From positions 1-6,901 of the forward strand of contig JBIJDM010000160.1 in the NCBI GenBank assembly GCA_044344145.1: a stretch of DNA of 6,901 nucleotides, read 5' to 3'. Below the pieces are notes generated by a model that saw only the letters and a list, made by a program, of their open reading frames with translations, did not search any database and had not been told where the DNA came from. Source of the stretch: JBAXGE01 sp044344145 (GTDB lineage: Bacteria > Planctomycetota > Phycisphaerae > WQYP01). The position numbers were made by a program, and so were the translations under genes. Below are positions 1-6,768 of the stretch, one piece after another (position 1 is the first letter of the stretch; each line of letters begins with the position of its first letter).

Positions 1-2
1 AT

Positions 3-167
3 AATGAAAATCTTTCCGAATTAAAAAAGGGGCAGACAGTGACAGTGTCTGGTCTAATTACATCGTTTACTTCTATTGATCTAAGTCCGCGAGATATTAG
101 TGGTAATAAAAACATATTATATATCCCTACGGATGTTTTTGTTGTCGAAATACGGGACAACAAGTAG
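3..167 (+). CDS. C-terminal end of an AT-rich gene, possibly an OB-fold protein (5' end outside window)
   Basis: An open frame enters from the left edge and stops at TAG 165-167, giving 54 residues. The peptide starts NENLSELKKGQTVTVSG and ends FVVEIRDNK. The 'L-K-K-G-Q-x-V-x-V-S-G-x-I' pattern followed by alternating hydrophobic strands looks like the first strands of an OB-fold, as in small tRNA_anti-like exported proteins. That is a resemblance only, and the function is unknown. GC is 35% by direct count over 1-167, far below the genes downstream, and codons favour A/T at third positions. This could mean recent transfer or a poorly expressed lineage-specific gene. No Shine-Dalgarno or start is visible because the 5' part is missing. 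It is clearly separate from the hisB group, which has its own promoter candidate. Confidence 0.55.
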   Translation, partial: NENLSELKKGQTVTVSGLITSFTSIDLSPRDISGNKNILYIPTDVFVVEIRDNK

Positions 168-294
168 GTGGGTGATTAAATTACGATTGATGTATGAGGG
201 AAGCAGAAACTCCAAATCAATTGGACCTGACACACGCATTCTCGCTATGTTTATGCAGTCGGCCAAAAGGGATTTTCGACCACATCCGGGGTGG
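168..294. other. Intergenic spacer with no recognisable gene
   Basis: This stretch lies between the left partial gene and the hisB promoter candidate. Composition rises from AT-rich to GC-rich across it. Short open frames on both strands run through it, but none has a Shine-Dalgarno sequence or a protein-like composition. I see no strong terminator hairpin with a T-run after the stop at 167, and no tRNA-like fold. Confidence 0.5.
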
Positions 295-324
295 TTACCA
301 TTGCACGGCAAGTGCGGGTAGAAT
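295..324 (+). promoter_or_regulatory. Candidate sigma70-type promoter for the hisB operon
   Basis: TTACCA at 295-300 (4 of 6 matches to the -35 consensus) is followed after 18 bases by TAGAAT at 319-324 (5 of 6 matches to the -10 consensus). Transcription would begin near 331 and leave a leader of about 20 bases before the hisB start. This is a consensus match only; in a GC-rich genome of unknown phylum it is suggestive. Confidence 0.35.
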
Positions 325-340
325 GGGGGCCAATTGTTAT

Positions 341-346
341 AAGGAG
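341..346 (+). promoter_or_regulatory. Shine-Dalgarno of hisB
   Basis: AAGGAG lies 5 bases before the ATG at 352. It is a strong match to the anti-Shine-Dalgarno sequence and fixes the hisB start. Confidence 0.8.
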
Positions 347-351
347 CCACC

Positions 352-939
352 ATGGCACGGACCGCTAGTTGCAGCCGCGATACCAAGGAAACCCAGATCA
401 AACTGGAGTTGAATCTCGATGGCACGGGTCAGACCCAGATTGCCACCGGGGTGGGCTTTTTTGACCACATGCTGACGCATCTGGGTAAGCATGGCCTGCT
501 GGACCTGAAAGTGACCGCCAAAGGGGACCTGCACATTGATGCCCACCACACGGTGGAAGATGTGGCGCTGGTCCTCGGCGGTGCGTTGGATCAGGCCTTG
601 GGCGATAAACGCGGGATTTACCGCTATGGCTGGGCCAGTGTGCCCATGGAAGATACCCTCGCCAATGTGGCGCTCGACTTGTGCGGCCGGCCGGCGTTTG
701 TGTTCAATGTCACGTTCCCCTCGCCGCGCGTGGGCGATTTTGATATCGAACTTGTGCACGAGGCGCTGCGCAGTTTCGCCAATACGGCCAAGATGAATCT
801 GCACGTGAATGTGCCTTATGGCACCAACAGCCACCATGTGGCCGAAGCGATTTTCAAAGCCCTGGCCAAGGCCCTGCGCCAGGCCATCGGTCATGACCCC
901 CGGCAGACGGATATTCCCAGTACCAAGGGAGTGCTGTAA
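352..939 (+). CDS. hisB: Imidazoleglycerol-phosphate dehydratase
   Basis: This enzyme dehydrates imidazole glycerol phosphate to imidazole acetol phosphate, the sixth step of histidine synthesis, in the cytosol. The 195-residue length is typical of the monofunctional enzyme, and there is no fused histidinol-phosphatase domain. Family signatures are intact: RDTKET near residues 9-14, GFFDHMLTH at 35-43, HHTVED at 65-70, and the second-half mirror motif SHHVAEAIFK at 160-169. The paired HH-x2/3-E motifs supply the Mn-binding histidines and glutamates of this family. The start is set by AAGGAG at 341-346. Small departures from the common sequence are FFDHML in place of FLDHML and PMED at 98-101 where PMDE is usual; both look like ordinary variation. 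It is the first gene of a four-gene + strand group, with acylphosphatase starting 3 bases after its stop. No other his genes are in the window, so this copy is separated from a his operon, at least locally. Confidence 0.97.
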   Translation: MARTASCSRDTKETQIKLELNLDGTGQTQIATGVGFFDHMLTHLGKHGLLDLKVTAKGDLHIDAHHTVEDVALVLGGALDQALGDKRGIYRYGWASVPMEDTLANVALDLCGRPAFVFNVTFPSPRVGDFDIELVHEALRSFANTAKMNLHVNVPYGTNSHHVAEAIFKALAKALRQAIGHDPRQTDIPSTKGVL

Positions 940-942
940 GTC

Positions 943-1212
943 ATGGTCCGGCGGCACTATGTCTTTACCGGCCGGGTACAGGGCGTAGGCTTCCGCATGA
1001 CGGCGGTGCAATGTGCCCGGGGGCTGGACCTGAGCGGCTGGGTACGCAACCGACCCGATGGTAGTGTGGAAATGGAAGCCCAGGGCAGTCCGGCGGACCT
1101 GAAAACGCTGTTGGACCGGCTGACGGGATACTTTTCCGAGCAGATCACCCATCAGTATGTAACGGACCGGCCGGTTGAACAAGAGGAACCGCCCCTGCGT
1201 ATAACGCACTAA
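943..1212 (+). CDS. acyP: Acylphosphatase
   Basis: A small cytosolic enzyme of 89 residues, the normal size for the family, that hydrolyses acyl phosphates such as carbamoyl or acetyl phosphate. The active-site loop GRVQGVGFR at 10-18 supplies the phosphate-binding cradle and Arg18. GWVRNRPDGSVE at 32-43 supplies the catalytic Asn36. These correspond to the known Arg/Asn pair of the family. Only 3 bases separate it from the hisB stop. Its likely ribosome site, AAGGGAG at 925-931, lies inside the hisB 3' end with 11 bases to the ATG, so translation is probably coupled to hisB. Biological substrates of bacterial acylphosphatases are mostly unsettled, and the neighbours do not narrow this down. 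The gene symbol follows common usage. Confidence 0.95.
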   Translation: MVRRHYVFTGRVQGVGFRMTAVQCARGLDLSGWVRNRPDGSVEMEAQGSPADLKTLLDRLTGYFSEQITHQYVTDRPVEQEEPPLRITH

Positions 1213-1227
1213 GAGGTAACGCCAAGT

Positions 1228-2277
1228 ATGGGCATCGCACTGAAATACTATCTTCCCCTGCTGGTGGTCACGCTGGTGGCCACGTGGCTGGTTAATACGT
1301 TCCTGTCCGCCGGGCAGGGGCTGATTATGGCGTATCTGCTCATCGCTATCTCGGCGGTGGTGGTGCTGGTGGGGGCGGTGGAATATGTGCTGCTACCGGT
1401 GATTGGGCTGACGCGGTTGGGGGCGTTGGTGCGGGTGACCTATTACGAGGCGCTGCTGCAACCTTTTACCCTGATTGTCATGGCGCTGGGCGTGGCGACC
1501 ATTCTGATCTTTGCCCTGATGCCCTTTTTCACCCAGAGCGAAGACACCAAAATGTACCGCGATGTGGCGGCCAATTTTGTGCTGCTGTTCCCGCTTGCGG
1601 TGATGGTCTTTGCCACGGCCAAGGTGATTGACGAAGAAATCGAAAACCGCACCATGCTGACCTTGATGAGCAAGCCCATCGCCCATTGGCAGGTGATCGC
1701 GGGCAAATATCTGGGGCTGCTGGTGCTCTTGGGCGTGTGCGTGGCGATACTGGGTATCTTTACCGCGGCGTGCGCGTATCTGCGGTTTTTTGATGATATG
1801 CGGATTGATCTGATGGTGGTGGATTTCCCGGAAAAAACGGCGTTGTATTGGCGCAATACCAAGGCCACGCTGGCGCTGCTGCCGATTTGCAGTCTGCACT
1901 TCCTGCAACTGGCGACCCTGACGGCGGTGAGTGTGGCGATTTCGACGCGCTTCGGGCTGGCCATTAATATGACCGCGACGGTGAGTTTGTATCTGGTGTG
2001 TAACCTGACCCGCTTTGTGCATGGGTTTGAGTTTGCCCAGCCGTGGCAATGGCTGGCCGAACAGGGGGCGTATCTGCTGCCGTTCCTGAGTCACTTTGAT
2101 TTGGACCAGCGGTTGATTTACGGCACCTATACCTTGGGGGATGAATACCTGCCCAATACGCCCAGCTTCGGGCAAATCTGGGGTTATGTGGCCGACGCGG
2201 CGGTGTATGCCGTGGCGTACAGCCTCGGCGCCATCGGGCTGGCTTCGGCCCTGTTCCGCAAGCGCGAGCTTGCCTGA
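1228..2277 (+). CDS. ABC-2 type transporter permease
   Basis: A 349-residue integral inner-membrane protein. Hydrophobic segments are at about 9-27, 32-58, 80-101, 116-134, 161-185, 212-262 (probably two) and 315-342. The cytoplasmic segment at 134-163 reads VIDEEIENRTMLTLMSKPI followed by a GKYLG motif. That is the characteristic ABC-2 permease coupling region (E-I-E-x-x-T-x-x-x-L-x-S-K-P-I), which contacts the ATPase. The hydrophilic loop around residues 185-215 may face the periplasm. The start ATG follows AGAGG at 1212-1216, which overlaps the acylphosphatase stop, with 15 bases between the genes. No ATP-binding subunit is encoded in this window, so the partner must lie elsewhere. The substrate cannot be told from sequence; relatives include NosY-like and polysaccharide, drug or lipid exporters. 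The adjacent GT39 gene makes an envelope-related role possible but not shown. The family call is firm, the specific role unknown. Confidence 0.88.
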   Translation: MGIALKYYLPLLVVTLVATWLVNTFLSAGQGLIMAYLLIAISAVVVLVGAVEYVLLPVIGLTRLGALVRVTYYEALLQPFTLIVMALGVATILIFALMPFFTQSEDTKMYRDVAANFVLLFPLAVMVFATAKVIDEEIENRTMLTLMSKPIAHWQVIAGKYLGLLVLLGVCVAILGIFTAACAYLRFFDDMRIDLMVVDFPEKTALYWRNTKATLALLPICSLHFLQLATLTAVSVAISTRFGLAINMTATVSLYLVCNLTRFVHGFEFAQPWQWLAEQGAYLLPFLSHFDLDQRLIYGTYTLGDEYLPNTPSFGQIWGYVADAAVYAVAYSLGAIGLASALFRKRELA

Positions 2278-2281
2278 CGTT

Positions 2282-2287
2282 AAGGGA
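2282..2287 (+). promoter_or_regulatory. Shine-Dalgarno of the GT39-like gene
   Basis: AAGGGA lies 5 bases before the ATG at 2293 and begins just after the permease stop. It supports 2293 over the in-frame ATG seven codons later (residue 8), which has no comparable site. Confidence 0.6.
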
Positions 2288-2292
2288 TCGGC

Positions 2293-4101
2293 ATGCCCTG
2301 TTTAATCTCCTGTATGCGTGAAGGTGCCGGCCGGTATCGCCGGTGGGCGCTGGTGCTGTTGGGGCTGGGGCTCTTTTATCTGTGCGTGCGCGTGCCGCAT
2401 CTGTTGGCGCTGCCGTTATTCAGTGATGAGGCGATTTATCTGCGCTGGGCGCAACTGATTCGGCAGGCTCCGTGGGATAACCTGATGGTTTCGCTGGCGG
2501 ACCCCAAGCCGCCGCTGCATTATTGGCTGATGGCGCTGGCCTGGCCGTGGGGGACCGACCCACTGTTTGGCGCGCGGCTGGTGAGTGTGGGCGCGGGGTT
2601 ATTGGGGACGCTGGCTATGTTCGGACTGGGGCTGGAACTCAGCCGGATGCGGACCACCAAGGACGATGATGATACGGGTATGTGGTGGGGGATTGCCGCG
2701 GTGGTGGTGGCGACATTGTGCCCGTTTTTGGCATTCTATCAGCGCTTGGCTACGGCCGATGCGCTGTTTTGTGCCCAGACGGCGCTGATTGTATGGCTGA
2801 GTTTGCGCTGGTTCCGCCGGCAGGCCGAAGCGGGACGGATATTGTGGCGTTATGTGCTGGCCGTGGGCGTGCTGATGGGGGCGTGTTTTCTCACCCGGCA
2901 GATACTCAGTTACGCGTTGTGGGTGGTACCGGTGACGGCGGCGCTGTGGTGGGCACTGCCAGCGCACAACCGCGGGCGCGCGCTGCGTACTAGTGGGGTG
3001 GCATTGGGGGCGGCATTGCTGTTGACGCTGGTGCTGTGGGCTCCGATGCTGCTGTGGGGCACGTGGCATGATCCCATCGGGCAATGGCCGGTGATCAAGC
3101 AGCGGATTATGTATCAGAGCCATTTTGCCGCGCCGCTGAGTCTGAAGGAGCGTGGGCAATTGGTGGCCAGCAATTTGCAGATGGTGTTTGTGCCCCTGAC
3201 CGAGGGGCACTGGGATTATTCGCTGTGGTGGGTGAACCGGCCGGGTAGCGGTTGGTATTGGTTGTATCTGACGCCGCCGGTCTTGCTGTTGGCGATGGTA
3301 GGCTGGGTGCTGATGCTATGGCGGCGGATGTGGGGGCCGCTGGTGATTCTGGGCTTGTGGCTGGGACTGATGCTGGGCTCGTTTGTGGTGATGGGGCAGG
3401 TGGCGTTCTCGCGTTATAGTCTGGCGGGAGTGATTCCGCTACTGGTGCCATCGGGGCTGGCGCTGGTGGCGATTTTACGGTTCAGCCGGGTGAGTAATCC
3501 GTGGCTGATCTGGGCGCGGTTTGGTCTGGCGTTGGCGCTGTTTGCGCTGCCCATGAATCAGCTTTGGCATCAGCAGACCAATCCGTGGATGCAGGATCAG
3601 ACGCGGCGCGATGATTATCAACATCTGTCGGGCTGGACGGCGGGGCAGTCGGTGATGCAGGCGGTGAGTTGGCTGAATATGAATGCGGCCTATAGGCCGG
3701 TGGTGATCATCACCACCGATTCCTGGGGCCATCCCGCCGATGCGGTGTGGGCCTATCTGGCCGGGCAACCCAATGTGCAGTTGTACTTTGTCAGTGGTGC
3801 GGACCGTAAGCCGGTGTTGAAATCTGTGGATGGCACGCACTATCTGCTCAAGACCCGCAAGTGGCTGGATGAGCCGGAAATGCCCGTACGGCTGGATCCC
3901 AATGTGCCGATATTGTTTGTGGGTCCCACGCCGCTACTGGGCCTGCCGGGCGAACCGGACGCGGCGGAAATTTATCAGAGCCTCAACCCCGGCAGTGGCG
4001 ACCTGATGCGCCTGCGCAACGTGTCCCCGCTGGGAGAAATCTACGACAGCGGGGTGATCATACTCCCGCTGGCGCTGCCGCCGGCGACGACGCAGCCGTA
4101 G
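2293..4101 (+). CDS. GT39/PMT-like membrane glycosyltransferase
   Basis: A 602-residue multi-pass membrane protein of the dolichyl/undecaprenyl-phosphate-sugar transferase type (GT-C fold, GT39 or ArnT-like). These enzymes move a sugar from a polyprenyl phosphate carrier to protein or lipid on the outer face of the inner membrane. After a first hydrophobic segment (about 18-34) comes the diagnostic acidic pair in PLFSDEAIYLRWAQ, with D45 and E46, the expected catalytic position. The DPKPPLHYWLMAL segment at 70-82 is typical of PMT_2 proteins. About ten further membrane segments follow at 92-116, 130-150, 155-173, 184-200, 205-222, 233-256, 322-343, 347-368, 376-396 and 402-424. A soluble C-terminal domain of about 175 residues follows, probably periplasmic. 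It is the last gene of the + strand group, 15 bases after the permease, and its last 44 bases overlap miaB on the other strand. The coding strand is very G-rich (30 G to 10 C in 3301-3360). Donor and acceptor are unknown. Confidence 0.87.
   Translation: MPCLISCMREGAGRYRRWALVLLGLGLFYLCVRVPHLLALPLFSDEAIYLRWAQLIRQAPWDNLMVSLADPKPPLHYWLMALAWPWGTDPLFGARLVSVGAGLLGTLAMFGLGLELSRMRTTKDDDDTGMWWGIAAVVVATLCPFLAFYQRLATADALFCAQTALIVWLSLRWFRRQAEAGRILWRYVLAVGVLMGACFLTRQILSYALWVVPVTAALWWALPAHNRGRALRTSGVALGAALLLTLVLWAPMLLWGTWHDPIGQWPVIKQRIMYQSHFAAPLSLKERGQLVASNLQMVFVPLTEGHWDYSLWWVNRPGSGWYWLYLTPPVLLLAMVGWVLMLWRRMWGPLVILGLWLGLMLGSFVVMGQVAFSRYSLAGVIPLLVPSGLALVAILRFSRVSNPWLIWARFGLALALFALPMNQLWHQQTNPWMQDQTRRDDYQHLSGWTAGQSVMQAVSWLNMNAAYRPVVIITTDSWGHPADAVWAYLAGQPNVQLYFVSGADRKPVLKSVDGTHYLLKTRKWLDEPEMPVRLDPNVPILFVGPTPLLGLPGEPDAAEIYQSLNPGSGDLMRLRNVSPLGEIYDSGVIILPLALPPATTQP
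4025..4071. repeat. Three-arm inverted repeat (alternative hairpins) at the convergent junction
   Basis: CCCCGCTG at 4025-4032, CAGCGGGG at 4047-4054 and CCCGCTG at 4065-4071 share complementarity. The middle arm can pair with the first (8 bp, 14-base loop) or with the third (7 bp, 11-base loop), but not with both. The second hairpin's loop contains the miaB stop codon (4058-4060). Neither strand has a T-run just beyond, so a classic intrinsic terminator is not shown. It may slow or end transcription from both sides, or be a chance result of GC-rich codons. Confidence 0.45.
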
Positions 4102-5605
4102 CGGTGGCCTCTCCAATCACATCCCCAAAAATCGTCATGGCATGCGCTGCAGTAATGCGGACGCGGAGGATCTTGCCCGCCATGTTGGCGTGGCCATCGC
4201 AGACGACAATCTGGTCGGCGGCGGTGCGGCCCACCATTTGGATCAGGTTCTGATCGCGCGGCGCCTGATAGGCCTGCGCCAGAGCGCCACCGAGTTCCAC
4301 ATTGCCCATTTTGACGGTGCCCGCAACGACCGATTCAGCGTCCTGCTTCCAGCCGCTGGGGCCTTCGCAGAGGATGTTGACTTCCTGCCCGATCATGCGG
4401 CGGTTGAGTTGTTCGCTGATGGCGTCCTGCACACTCAGCAGGTCGTTATTGCGCTGGCGTTTCACGGCATCGGGCACATCGTCGGGATAACGCTTGTCGG
4501 CCAGTGTGCCGGGCCGCGAGGAATATTTGAAGATGAAACAATTCTTGTACTGACTGCGCTGCACCAGCGCCCGCGTGGCGTCGTAGTCCGCATCGGTTTC
4601 AGTGGGGAAGCCCACAATGATATCCCCGGCCAGATGAATATCGGGCATGCGTTCGCGCGTGCGTTGCAGCAGGTCGTCATATTCCGCCACGGTATAACCG
4701 CGATTCATCATTTTCAGCAGCCGGTCCGAACCGCTCTGCGCGGGGATATGCAGATACCGGCAGATGCGCGGCGAGGTGGCCATCACATCGAGAATGTCAT
4801 TGCCAAAACTAGCCGGGAAACTGGTCACAAAGCGCAGCCGGGGCAGCGTGGGCAGGCTCTCATGCAGCAGATGCAACAGTTCGGCAAACGTGGTGGTCTG
4901 CTGGCCCACGCCGCCGGGTACCGAGGTGGGCCGTTCGTAGTGATAATGGTTGACGGTCTGGCCTAACAGGGTGATTTCCAGACAGCCGGCGTCCACCAGT
5001 TTGCGGGCTTCTTCGAGAATATTTTCCGGCGGGCGCGATACTTCCGGCCCGCGTGTGTAGGGCACCACACAATAGGTGCAGAATTTGTTGCAGCCACGGA
5101 CCACGCGGATGTAGGCCTGATATTTGCGGTCATGGGGCGAAAAGCTGCGGGCCAGATCCAGCATTTCCAGCCCGTCTTCATCGGCGGATTGCAGCAGACT
5201 CGACCGCCGGGCGGTATTGCCGGCTAGAGCGTGTTGCTGGGTGCCGGTGAGGAGGAAGTTTTCCAGCAGGCCCGGCAGACGGTCCAATTCACCCGGCCCG
5301 CACATCAGGTCCACCTGCGGAAACCGCTTCATCAGTCCCGTGCCTTCGCGCTCGGCCATGCAGCCGATTACGCCGACGATGACTTCGGGTTCATCGCGTT
5401 TACGCTGCTTGAGCAGACCCAGCCGGCTCCAGACTTTTTGTTCGGATAATTCGCGCACCGAACAGGTGTTATACAGCACCACGCGCGCGGCTTCGGGCGT
5501 GGTGACGAACTCATAGCCCAGGGCCCGCAACTGGTTTTCGACCAGTTCCGAGTCCAGCACATTCATCTGACAGCCAAAGGTTTCGAGGTAAATCGTCTTT
5601 TTCAT
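4058..5605 (-). CDS. miaB: tRNA-2-methylthio-N6-dimethylallyladenosine synthase (radical SAM methylthiotransferase)
   Basis: This enzyme adds the 2-methylthio group to i6A37 of tRNAs that read UNN codons, using two [4Fe-4S] clusters. The N-terminal UPF0004 domain has its three cluster cysteines at C12 (TFGCQMN), C48 (YNTCSVRE) and C82 (IGCMAERE). The radical SAM motif C-x3-C-x2-C is at C172, C176 and C179, within RGCNKFCTYCVVPYTRGPE. A C-terminal TRAM-like region covers about residues 430-495 and ends near HAMTIFGDV. NTCSVRE and the VVPYTRG form favour MiaB over RimO or MtaB. At 515 residues it is somewhat longer than the roughly 440-475 usual; the extra length includes an Ala/Pro-rich tail (about 502-515) encoded where the gene overlaps GT39. 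It lies 44 bases downstream of the GT4 gene, probably in the same transcript. No Shine-Dalgarno precedes the ATG at 5603-5605; see the promoter candidate at 5612-5640. Confidence 0.96.
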   Translation of the reverse strand: MKKTIYLETFGCQMNVLDSELVENQLRALGYEFVTTPEAARVVLYNTCSVRELSEQKVWSRLGLLKQRKRDEPEVIVGVIGCMAEREGTGLMKRFPQVDLMCGPGELDRLPGLLENFLLTGTQQHALAGNTARRSSLLQSADEDGLEMLDLARSFSPHDRKYQAYIRVVRGCNKFCTYCVVPYTRGPEVSRPPENILEEARKLVDAGCLEITLLGQTVNHYHYERPTSVPGGVGQQTTTFAELLHLLHESLPTLPRLRFVTSFPASFGNDILDVMATSPRICRYLHIPAQSGSDRLLKMMNRGYTVAEYDDLLQRTRERMPDIHLAGDIIVGFPTETDADYDATRALVQRSQYKNCFIFKYSSRPGTLADKRYPDDVPDAVKRQRNNDLLSVQDAISEQLNRRMIGQEVNILCEGPSGWKQDAESVVAGTVKMGNVELGGALAQAYQAPRDQNLIQMVGRTAADQIVVCDGHANMAGKILRVRITAAHAMTIFGDVIGEATATAASSPAAAPAGV

Positions 5606-5611
5606 GCGCGT

Positions 5612-5640
5612 ATGTTAGCAAAGAATGCCGGAATGCCCAA
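5612..5640 (-). promoter_or_regulatory. Weak candidate promoter directly before miaB
   Basis: On the - strand, TTGGGC (5640-5635) and TAACAT (5617-5612) are spaced by 17 bases, matching 3 of 6 and 4 of 6 consensus positions. A transcript from here would start almost at the miaB ATG, giving a nearly leaderless message. That would fit the absence of a Shine-Dalgarno, but the match is poor and co-transcription with the upstream glycosyltransferase is equally possible. Confidence 0.2.
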
Positions 5641-5649
5641 ACCGAGTGT

Positions 5650-6756
5650 TTAGTCGCCTGTTCCGATGCGGCGCAGGAGTTGGGTCCAGCTATCGAGCAG
5701 GGCGGAGGGACCGCAGAGGGAGTTTAGATGGGCCCGCGCTGCCGCTAATTCGTGGGTGGTGCGTTGGGCGGTGTGTGATGCGGTACTGAGTGCGGTGGTT
5801 AGCTGATCGCACGACCCCGGCGGGACCAGTTGGCCCCAGCGACCGTCGCCAAGAATGGTGCGCAGCGGGGGCAAATCGCTGGCGACGATCTGACAGCCCG
5901 TAGCGAGACCTTCGGCGACGGCCATGCCGAAACCCTCGGCCTGCGAGGGTAATGCTAAAGTGTGGATACTGGCTAGCCAGCGCTCCGGCGTGGGGGTGGT
6001 GGGGATGATGTGTACCACGGTGGTGAGTTTGAGTTCATGGATCAGGGCCGTCAGCGCTGCTTGCTCGGGGCCGTAACCAATCAGTGCGAGGTGAGTGGTG
6101 GGGCTGCTGCGTCGAACTTGGGCGAAGGCCTGCAGCAATACGGGCAAGTTCTTAATTGGGTCAAAGCGGCCCACATAACCAATCACCGGACTGCCCACGG
6201 GCCAGGGGAGTTCGGCAGTGGGCATGGGCGCGGCGGTGGCGAAGCGGTCCACATCCAGCGGATTGGGCAGCAGGCCCAGCGCGGTTTGCGGGGCGACTGG
6301 GCGTATGCGGTCCAGCACGGCGGAATGCGGCGCGACCAGTATGTCGGCACTGCCAGCAATCATGCCCAGCAATGGCCACGGCCAGCCGGGATGGGCTTGC
6401 GTGGTGTGTAACTCTTGAATGTATTTGGGCGCGGGGTAATAAGTTCTTCCCAGTGCGGCCAGCAGGTTGGCATGGGCCATGAGACTGACCACCAGCGCCG
6501 GGCGTTGTTGTCGCAAGAGCGTCAGCCAACGCGGCAGCACGCGCCAATCGTGGCGATGTTGGGCATTAAGACTTAAACAGGTAACTCCCGTGGAGCTGAG
6601 TTCGTCGGAGATCGGCCCTGCCGGGGCAATGGAGACCACGACCGGGTCCACCAGCCCTGCCTCCCGCAGCCACAGCACGCGCTGCTTGAGCACCAACGGC
6701 ACGCCACCGCGCTGGGTGTCGGTGATCAGGAAGATGGTCCGCACGAGCGAGGGCAA
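5650..6756 (-). CDS. GT4-family (GT-B fold) glycosyltransferase, start at TTG
   Basis: A 368-residue cytosolic or membrane-associated retaining glycosyltransferase that uses a nucleotide-sugar donor, of the RfaB/PimA-like group. The N-terminal domain opens RTIFLITDTQRGG (the QRGG loop near residues 15-18), typical of GT-B acceptor-side folds. The C-terminal Rossmann domain starts with the GYVGRFDPIKNLP motif (about 194-206), whose Arg and Lys bind donor phosphates. LALIGYGPE follows, and then the E-x7-E signature in AEGFGMAVAEG (E274 and E282). The frame is open to a TTG at 6787-6789 with no ribosome site. I chose the TTG at 6754-6756 because GGAGAA (6768-6763) lies 6 bases before it; a GTG at 6742-6744 is a further alternative. 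No in-frame ATG exists near the start. It is 44 bases upstream of miaB on the same strand. Sugar and acceptor are unknown; an envelope or exopolysaccharide role is inferred from the family. Confidence 0.9.
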   Translation of the reverse strand: MPSLVRTIFLITDTQRGGVPLVLKQRVLWLREAGLVDPVVVSIAPAGPISDELSSTGVTCLSLNAQHRHDWRVLPRWLTLLRQQRPALVVSLMAHANLLAALGRTYYPAPKYIQELHTTQAHPGWPWPLLGMIAGSADILVAPHSAVLDRIRPVAPQTALGLLPNPLDVDRFATAAPMPTAELPWPVGSPVIGYVGRFDPIKNLPVLLQAFAQVRRSSPTTHLALIGYGPEQAALTALIHELKLTTVVHIIPTTPTPERWLASIHTLALPSQAEGFGMAVAEGLATGCQIVASDLPPLRTILGDGRWGQLVPPGSCDQLTTALSTASHTAQRTTHELAAARAHLNSLCGPSALLDSWTQLLRRIGTGD

Positions 6757-6762
6757 AATAGC

Positions 6763-6768
6763 TTCTCC
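6763..6768 (-). promoter_or_regulatory. Shine-Dalgarno deciding the GT4 start
   Basis: GGAGAA on the - strand sits 6 bases before the TTG at 6756-6754. The longer TTG start at 6789 has no such site, and the GTG at 6744 would lie 18 bases away. An overlapping ATG (6770-6768) is out of frame and opens only a short frame. Confidence 0.55.

Noticed and set aside
265..285. AAAAGGGATTTT as a possible terminator of the left gene
   Set aside because: It is a weak 4-bp A/T stem about 100 bases beyond the stop, without a GC-rich stem or T-run.
302..316. Small GCAC/GTGC hairpin just before the hisB -10 candidate
   Set aside because: The stem is only 4 bp, no stronger than chance in sequence of this composition.
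100..425. Several short open frames on both strands in the hisB upstream region
   Set aside because: They overlap the left partial gene, the promoter and hisB, lack ribosome sites, and have compositions unlike real proteins.
337..1209. Long open frame on the - strand antisense to hisB and acylphosphatase
   Set aside because: It is the mirror of two confidently identified genes, rich in His/Gln/Arg as expected for antisense of GC-rich codons, with no family motifs and no ribosome site.
1393..2175. Long - strand open frame opposite the ABC permease
   Set aside because: Composition is dominated by His, Gln and Arg, with no hydrophobic core; this is typical of the antisense of a membrane protein gene.
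4142..4966. Long + strand open frame opposite miaB
   Set aside because: It lies entirely within miaB, whose cluster cysteines and domains are intact; the frame has no recognisable motif or ribosome site.
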